This document shows, piece after piece, positions 7,567-12,122 of a DNA stretch of 12,122 bases. Both the position numbers and the translations under genes were made by a program. The DNA is from JANXSD01 sp043758125. GTDB lineage: Bacteria; Bacteroidota; Bacteroidia; AKYH767-A; OLB10. Position 1 is the stretch's first letter; the number at the start of each line of letters is the position of its first letter. The DNA lies in NCBI GenBank assembly GCA_043758125.1, contig JAYVOC010000089.1, forward strand, positions 1 through 12,122. Reading direction: 5' to 3'. The notes beneath the pieces were generated by a model. The model saw only the letters and a list, made by a program, of their open reading frames with translations, was not told where the DNA came from and did no database searches.

Positions 7567-10521
7567 ATGAATGAAAAAATATTATTTAATCGCTATTATA
7601 TTATCGTATTATTTATGTTATTTTTTTTGTGTGGATTATCGCATCAAGCAAAGGCTCAATGGGTATTAGTGCCAGATTCTAATATGAGAGATTTAATTGA
7701 TTACGAAATAAATCAAAATCAAGGGCCTTTTCAATATTGGAATGGGAATTATATTGATTCAACTGATTTAGATGTTAAAAGTGTTCTTAGTTTAGATACA
7801 GAAGACAATTCTAATTCTGATACAATAGATATAACTGGAATTGAAGCATTAACTAACCTTGTAGGATTACGATTAGGAGATTTTGTTTATACTCCTTTTT
7901 TACCACAATTACCAAATAAAATACAAAACATAGATGCTTTCCAGCATGATATATTATATATAACAAATTTCCCCGATTCTTTGCAATTTATTGAATGCAC
8001 ATATAATAAACTCACAACATTACCACCTTTTAACAATGCATTAGTTGATGGGCGATTTGGCAGTAATTTAATAACATCTTTACCTTCCTCTTTGGGCAGC
8101 ATTCAAATTTTATCATTAGAAAATAATCAATTGACTTCATTACCTGTTTTGCCTTCATCATTATTGAACTTCGGTGTAAGTAATAACCATTTAACTTCAC
8201 TACCTACATTACCCAATTCCCTTATTAACTTTAATTGTAGTGGGAATAATATTACATCAATACCATCACTGCCTCCAAATTTGAAGAGCTTATCTTGTGA
8301 TCATAATCCACTCACTTCTTTTCCAGCTTCATTTCCTAATTCATTAATTTATATAAATTGTCAAAACAATCAAATTTCAACATTGCCCTCTTTACCAAGT
8401 GGATTACAATTATTAGTATGTGATAGTAATATGTTAACTGTTTTACCTCTACTACCAATAACATTAAGGACTCTAAGTTGTGCGTACAATCAAATATCAA
8501 TTATACCTCCAGTGCCATTGCCATTAAATTCTATTTTTTGTAATAACAATCAACTTACTTCTCTTCCCAATTTTTTAGACAGTATTAACACTATTAATTG
8601 TAGTAACAATCCCAATTTAACTTGTCTGCCCAATTTTAAGACTTATTATAATGGAATTGGTCACCTGGATTTTTTAAACACAGGTATTACTTGTATTCCT
8701 AATTATATTCATGTTTATGGAGGTCAACCTAGATATGATAGTTTGCCATTATGTGATTATTTAAACCCCAATAGTTGTACTCCCTATTGGAATGTTGCTG
8801 GAAGAGCTTATTTTGATTCAAATATTGATTGTAGTTTTAATGCCGGCGATTTAATGCAACCGAATGCTCATTTACTTTTTTATAAAGGAACATTATTGCA
8901 ACAACAAACTTTTACAGAAGGGGCTGGTTTTTATTCATTTTTAATTGATACTGCTTCAACTTATGTCACTCAATTAGATTCAATTAATTACCCCTTTACA
9001 TCACTTTGTCCTGCGAATTCAAAATATACCAATGCACTTAGCTTTGGAGTGTTGAAGCCAAATAATGATTTTTCTTTAAAATGTAAAAATGGAGTTGATA
9101 TTGGTGTTTGGGGAGTTTACGCAAATGAATTAATTCCTGGACATTTATCTCAAATTAAAGTTAATGCTGGTGATTATTCGCAGAAATTTGGAGGTCATTG
9201 TTCAAATGGTGCATCTGGAAGTATTTCAATAATAATTAAAGGTAATGCAACATTCATTAGCGCTGATTCAGGTGCATTAACACCATCTGTCATAAATGGA
9301 GATACGTTAATTTATAATGTTCCTGATTTTGGGAATATAAATTATAAAACTGCTTTTAACTTTATTATTAAAACAGATACAATTCCAATTGTTGATTCGT
9401 TAGTTTGTTTTCGTGTTACTGTTTCATTAGATCCATTAGATAATAATCCAACAAATAATTCTTTTTGTGTTTGTTATAAAATCCGTTCAAGTTTTGATCC
9501 GAATGAAAAGTCGGTATATCCAAATGTGAAATTAGACATTAATGGTGATCGATTGCTCACTTATACTATCGATTTTCAAAATACAGGCACAGCACCTGCT
9601 GATAATATTTATATATTAGATACGCTTGATGAAAATTTAGATTTAGTTACTTTGCAGTTATTATCGTATAGCCATCAACCGTTTTTACAAGTATTGGAAG
9701 GTGGAATTGCTAAATTTAATTTCCGTAATATTAATTTGCCTGACTCTACTAATGACGAACCTCATAGCCATGGATATGTTCAATATAGTATTAAAGCAAA
9801 ACTGAATTTATTAGCAAATACACAGATTAAAAATACTGCTCATATTGTTTTTGACTATAATATTCCTGTTGTTACTAATACAGCAACCAATACTATACTT
9901 AACTGTCCACAAAATAATCAAAATTTAATTGTGAAACTATGCACTAAAAGTCAATATTATTATAATGGATTAACGCTTACTCATTCGGGAACTTATACAA
10001 GTAAATTTCTTACTTCCAATGGTTGTGATTCAATTGTTGAATTGCAATTGGTAATTGGTGATACGGCAGTTTCGATTTTTGCTGATTCTTTAACAGCTCT
10101 CGCAAGTAATTCAAGTTATCAATGGATTGATTGCAGTTCAAATTCTCTTATAGTTGGAGCAACTAGTCAAAAATTTATTCCGCTTATTTCTGGAAACTAT
10201 GCTGTAATTATTAGCTCAGGAAATTGTACTGATACCTCTTCTTGTCATTTTATTAGCCTTACTTCGCTTCAAGAAAATATCTTAAATAAAATATCAATTT
10301 CGCCAAATCCTACTAAAGATCAATTTATTATTTCTTGCCCTAAGGTGTTGAATAGATTTTTAACAATTGATGTTTACGATCCATTCGGTAAGCTTATTCA
10401 AGAAAAGCTTATAACATCTGAAAGCACTATTTTAAATTCAACTTCTTGGCCTTCTGGAATTTATTTTATGGAAATTAAAAGTGGAGATAGCATAATAACT
10501 CGAAAATTAGTGAAGGAGTAA
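7567..10521 (+). CDS. Secreted leucine-rich-repeat T9SS cargo protein with DUF7619-like domain
   Basis: 984 residues from ATG 7567. A TTG two codons upstream (7561) is in frame, but ATG gives a normal signal peptide. Order: signal peptide 1-30 (YYIIVLFMLFFLCG core, cut after QAKA); a short N-terminal region with an LRR-like cap (GIEALTNLVGLRLGD) at about 88-105; about twelve leucine-rich repeats of 20-23 residues at about 136-385; a segment opening with VAGRAYFDSNIDCSF (about 409-500) resembling the SdrD B-like/carboxypeptidase-regulatory-like folds seen in such proteins; a beta-rich segment about 508-640; a DUF7619-like domain about 641-776 (SFDPNEKSVYP, YTIDFQNTGTAPADNI, IKNTAHIVFDYN); a Cys-containing linker; and a T9SS type A sorting domain about 908-984 (SPNPTKDQ, FGKLIQ, WPSGIYFMEI). 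Probably a surface-displayed binding protein; no enzymatic motif was seen. It follows a terminator and has its own promoter-like element, so it is likely monocistronic. Confidence 0.9.
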   Translation: MNEKILFNRYYIIVLFMLFFLCGLSHQAKAQWVLVPDSNMRDLIDYEINQNQGPFQYWNGNYIDSTDLDVKSVLSLDTEDNSNSDTIDITGIEALTNLVGLRLGDFVYTPFLPQLPNKIQNIDAFQHDILYITNFPDSLQFIECTYNKLTTLPPFNNALVDGRFGSNLITSLPSSLGSIQILSLENNQLTSLPVLPSSLLNFGVSNNHLTSLPTLPNSLINFNCSGNNITSIPSLPPNLKSLSCDHNPLTSFPASFPNSLIYINCQNNQISTLPSLPSGLQLLVCDSNMLTVLPLLPITLRTLSCAYNQISIIPPVPLPLNSIFCNNNQLTSLPNFLDSINTINCSNNPNLTCLPNFKTYYNGIGHLDFLNTGITCIPNYIHVYGGQPRYDSLPLCDYLNPNSCTPYWNVAGRAYFDSNIDCSFNAGDLMQPNAHLLFYKGTLLQQQTFTEGAGFYSFLIDTASTYVTQLDSINYPFTSLCPANSKYTNALSFGVLKPNNDFSLKCKNGVDIGVWGVYANELIPGHLSQIKVNAGDYSQKFGGHCSNGASGSISIIIKGNATFISADSGALTPSVINGDTLIYNVPDFGNINYKTAFNFIIKTDTIPIVDSLVCFRVTVSLDPLDNNPTNNSFCVCYKIRSSFDPNEKSVYPNVKLDINGDRLLTYTIDFQNTGTAPADNIYILDTLDENLDLVTLQLLSYSHQPFLQVLEGGIAKFNFRNINLPDSTNDEPHSHGYVQYSIKAKLNLLANTQIKNTAHIVFDYNIPVVTNTATNTILNCPQNNQNLIVKLCTKSQYYYNGLTLTHSGTYTSKFLTSNGCDSIVELQLVIGDTAVSIFADSLTALASNSSYQWIDCSSNSLIVGATSQKFIPLISGNYAVIISSGNCTDTSSCHFISLTSLQENILNKISISPNPTKDQFIISCPKVLNRFLTIDVYDPFGKLIQEKLITSESTILNSTSWPSGIYFMEIKSGDSIITRKLVKE
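7978..8721 (+). repeat. LPX-type leucine-rich repeat block in gene 3
   Basis: About twelve repeats with the frame LPxLPxxLxxLxCxxNxLTS, mostly exactly 20 residues (for example units starting at residues 192, 212, 232, 273, 293 and 313), with occasional 21-23-residue units at the C-terminal end. The double-proline LPxLP start and the 20-residue period are those of the IpaH/YopM bacterial LRR class. From the fifth full unit onward the inner strand position is Cys in nearly every repeat, giving a Cys/Asn ladder; the earlier units have other residues there. Confidence 0.85.
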
Positions 10522-10561
10522 TACCTCATTTTTTTAATTTCTTTCGTTATGAGAATTTGAA

Positions 10562-10585
10562 GAATGAAAAATATAATTTTCATTC
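10562..10585. repeat. Inverted repeat upstream of idi
   Basis: A perfect 9-bp inverted repeat, GAATGAAAA at 10562-10570 and TTTTCATTC at 10577-10585, with a 6-base spacer. It sits 40 bases after the gene 3 stop. It lacks a following T-tract, so it is a poor intrinsic terminator. It overlaps the place where the -33 box of the idi promoter would fall, so an operator role is equally possible. Confidence 0.35.
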
Positions 10586-10597
10586 CATTAAAACTTT

Positions 10598-10605
10598 TAG
10601 CTTTG
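10598..10605 (+). promoter_or_regulatory. Bacteroidota -7 promoter element for idi
   Basis: TAGCTTTG matches TAnnTTTG exactly and ends 13 bases before the idi ATG, implying a very short leader. No consensus -33 TTG is found upstream; a TTTT run (10577-10580) lies at about the right distance. Confidence 0.4.
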
Positions 10606-10618
10606 AATTTGTTTTATC

Positions 10619-11134
10619 ATGATGAAATCGCATGTAGTTTTAGTTGACGTGAATGATACGGAGGTGGGTACCATGGAAAAGATGGAAGCCCATCGCCAAG
10701 GTGTATTGCATCGCGCATTCTCTGTAATTATTTTTAATGATAAAGGAGAAATGTTACTTCAACAACGTGCGGTTCATAAATACCATTCAGGAGGACTATG
10801 GACGAACGCCTGTTGCAGTCATCCTTATCCAGGAGAAGATATTAAGACAGCTGGCGAACGTCGTTTGTATGAGGAAATGGGTATTAAAACGAAGTTGGAT
10901 TCGATTGGTAGTTTTACCTATCACTGCAAATTTTCAAATGGTCTTACGGAACATGAATTCGATCATGTATTAAAAGGTATTTATAATGACGATCCAATTA
11001 TTAATCCTGAAGAAGTTGAAACCTTTAAGTGGATGAGCATTGATCTTTTAAAATCCAACATAATTCTTTACCCAGAACAGTATACATTTTGGTTTTTGGA
11101 ACTTGTAAAGCAAGATTTTTTGATTTTGGCATGA
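10619..11134 (+). CDS. idi: Isopentenyl-diphosphate delta-isomerase, type I
   Basis: 171 residues, close to the usual length of bacterial type I IDI. It interconverts isopentenyl and dimethylallyl diphosphate in the cytoplasm, supplying precursors for quinones, carotenoids and undecaprenyl carriers. It is a Nudix-fold, metal-dependent enzyme. Visible hallmarks: H25 and H31 (AHRQGVLHRAFSV) and H68 as metal ligands, the catalytic Cys66 in WTNACCSHP, the Nudix-like helix GERRLYEEMGI, and E111/E113 in LTEHEFDHVL, which correspond to Glu114 and Glu116 of the E. coli enzyme. All key residues are present, so it should be active. Two ATGs are adjacent (10619 and 10622) and either may be used; no Shine-Dalgarno sequence is seen. 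It lies about 100 bases after gene 3 and has its own promoter-like element; it is functionally unrelated to the secreted-protein genes around it. Confidence 0.95.
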   Translation: MMKSHVVLVDVNDTEVGTMEKMEAHRQGVLHRAFSVIIFNDKGEMLLQQRAVHKYHSGGLWTNACCSHPYPGEDIKTAGERRLYEEMGIKTKLDSIGSFTYHCKFSNGLTEHEFDHVLKGIYNDDPIINPEEVETFKWMSIDLLKSNIILYPEQYTFWFLELVKQDFLILA

Positions 11135-11520
11135 TTTTCACAAGGCCTCCCGCGGGATTTTAATGTATTGTTTTTTGTAAAATGATTAAGAAATTAATTA
11201 AATCTTCTTCATCGTAGTATGTAATGTTAATTGACTCTATCATCTTATAGAACTGATTTTTATACTTTGTAGTTTAATTCAAATAAATCTTACACTCATT
11301 TTGTAATAAAATAAATTCCATATTTTTATTGATACACTCTGTAAATGCAGTTTCGAATAATTTTGTAGTGCATTAAATCCCAATCTTTTTGTTTTTTCTT
11401 ACATACTACATACATGTTTCCATATTGATTCCTTTCCACCTGTTGGCCGACTTAGATTTGTTTTTGCCATAAGTGTATTAACCGCGAAGATTATTATAAC
11501 AAACGGGACGCGGAAACGAA
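11135..11520. other. Long intergenic region between idi and gene 5
   Basis: About 390 bases, AT-rich, with stops in every frame and no recognisable gene or RNA. Near its start is an isolated GC-rich patch (11143-11157) containing two overlapping palindromes, AGGCCT and TCCCGCGGGA. Near its end a short inverted repeat (CCGCG at 11482-11486 and CGCGG at 11509-11513) could form a weak stem in the leader of gene 5. No clear terminator for idi is present. Confidence 0.45.
11453..11460 (+). promoter_or_regulatory. Possible Bacteroidota -7 promoter element for gene 5
   Basis: TAGATTTG is an exact TAnnTTTG match 73 bases before the gene 5 ATG, giving a leader of about 65 bases. The nearest TTG (11425-11427) is spaced somewhat too far. 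A second exact match, TAATTTTG, occurs at 11358-11365 and would give a longer leader. Confidence 0.35.
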
Positions 11521-11521
11521 A

Positions 11522-11526
11522 AAAGG
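11522..11526 (+). promoter_or_regulatory. Shine-Dalgarno-like site that decides the gene 5 start
   Basis: AAAGG within an A-run lies 6 bases before ATG 11533. This favours 11533 over the in-frame ATG at 11527, which would have no spacing to the site. It is the only clear purine-rich ribosome-binding site among the five genes here. Confidence 0.5.
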
Positions 11527-11532
11527 ATGATT

Positions 11533-12122
11533 ATGAGCCGAAAATTACTTAGATTAATTAGTTTCTTATTCGCTGGAATGCTGTTGATGACTTCTCAACA
11601 GTTGAAAGCGAGTCATGCTATGGGAGCTGATCTTACGTATCAATGCATGGGCGGAAATACTTATAAATTGCGTGTATCGTTTTACCGTGATTGTATAGGA
11701 ATTAATGCACCAACAAATGTTTATGTAAATGTACGTTCTACTAGTTGTGGTCAGAATCTAGGCGTTACCTGTTATCCTATTGCTGGAACTGGTCAGCAGG
11801 TTACTTATTTATGTCCTACTGCACAAAGTACATGTAATGGTGGATCATTTACTGGAATACAAGAATGGGTTTATGAAGGTGTGATTACACTTCCATTGCA
11901 ATGTCCTGATTGGTCTTTTTCTTATACACTATGTTGTCGTAATGCAGCAATCACAACTATTAGTACGCCAGGATCAAATACATTTTATATTTATGCAACA
12001 CTTAATAATACCATTTCACCGTGCAATAGTTCACCAACATTTTCGAATAAACCAGTTCCATTTGCTTGCTTAGGTCAACAATTATGTTTTAATCATGGTG
12101 CTGTTGATCCTGATGGTGATTC
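11533..12122 (+). CDS. Secreted Cys-rich protein, N-terminal part (runs off window end); probable gliding-motility-associated/T9SS surface protein
   Basis: 196 residues are visible and the frame is still open at the window end. A signal peptide (SRKLLRLISFLFAGMLLMTS) with likely cleavage in LKASHA, around Ala26, is followed by a mature start SHAMGADLTYQC. The segment contains SFYRDCIGINAPTNVYVNV, IQEWVYEGVITLP and YTLCCRNAAITTI, and 12 Cys (38, 54, 72, 80, 94, 101, 124, 134, 135, 164, 179, 185). I recognise this N-terminal module from large Bacteroidota surface proteins that carry PKD/cadherin-like repeats and often end in a gliding-motility-associated C-terminal domain, a type B T9SS signal. 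The last visible residues, GAVDPDGD, look like the start of an Asp-rich, calcium-binding-like repeat. The C-terminus is not visible, so the sorting signal type is inferred. Confidence 0.82.
   Translation, partial: MSRKLLRLISFLFAGMLLMTSQQLKASHAMGADLTYQCMGGNTYKLRVSFYRDCIGINAPTNVYVNVRSTSCGQNLGVTCYPIAGTGQQVTYLCPTAQSTCNGGSFTGIQEWVYEGVITLPLQCPDWSFSYTLCCRNAAITTISTPGSNTFYIYATLNNTISPCNSSPTFSNKPVPFACLGQQLCFNHGAVDPDGD

Noticed and set aside
11482..11513. CCGCG/CGCGG inverted repeat as a riboswitch or terminator
   Set aside because: Only a 5-bp stem with a 22-base loop, no T-tract and no recognisable riboswitch core.

Overview
The window is AT-rich and looks like part of a Bacteroidota chromosome, possibly a Chitinophagales/Sphingobacteriales-like lineage (the exact taxon cannot be fixed from sequence alone). 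Three large secreted proteins end in the type IX secretion (T9SS) type A sorting domain, with the PNP motif followed by a GIY strand. Leaders mostly lack Shine-Dalgarno sequences and are A/T-rich. Several intergenic regions carry TAnnTTTG motifs, the -7 element of Bacteroidota promoters.

Layout, left to right. Positions 1-256 hold the decayed, frameshifted C-terminal part of an IS66-type transposase on the minus strand, cut by the window edge. Then five genes follow, all on the plus strand. (1) 450-2339: a secreted protein with a choice-of-anchor J/MAM-like domain, Ig-like domains, a PKD domain and a T9SS tail, followed by a strong intrinsic terminator. (2) 2744-7405: a giant secreted protein with an N-terminal beta-sandwich, a BNR_assoc_N-like domain, a seven-bladed galactose-oxidase-like propeller with its early-set domain, Ig/PKD-like repeats and a T9SS tail, followed by a second strong terminator. 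(3) 7567-10521: a secreted leucine-rich-repeat protein with IpaH/YopM-like 20-residue repeats, a DUF7619-like domain and a T9SS tail. (4) 10619-11134: a type I isopentenyl-diphosphate isomerase (idi), the only cytoplasmic metabolic gene here. (5) 11533 to the window end: the N-terminal 196 residues of a Cys-rich secreted protein starting SHAMGAD, of the kind that often ends in a gliding-motility-associated C-terminal domain.

The genes look independently transcribed rather than forming one operon: gaps are about 100-400 bases, terminators separate genes 1/2 and 2/3, and promoter-like motifs precede genes 3, 4 and 5. Functionally the window is mainly a run of cell-surface or secreted adhesin-like/structural proteins, with idi (isoprenoid supply) as an unrelated neighbour. 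I see no CRISPR array, tRNA, rRNA, toxin-antitoxin pair, defence system or phage module, and no strong case for a new multi-gene system. The most unusual items are the propeller in gene 2, which seems to have lost the galactose-oxidase cofactor residues, and the effector-style LRR block in gene 3.
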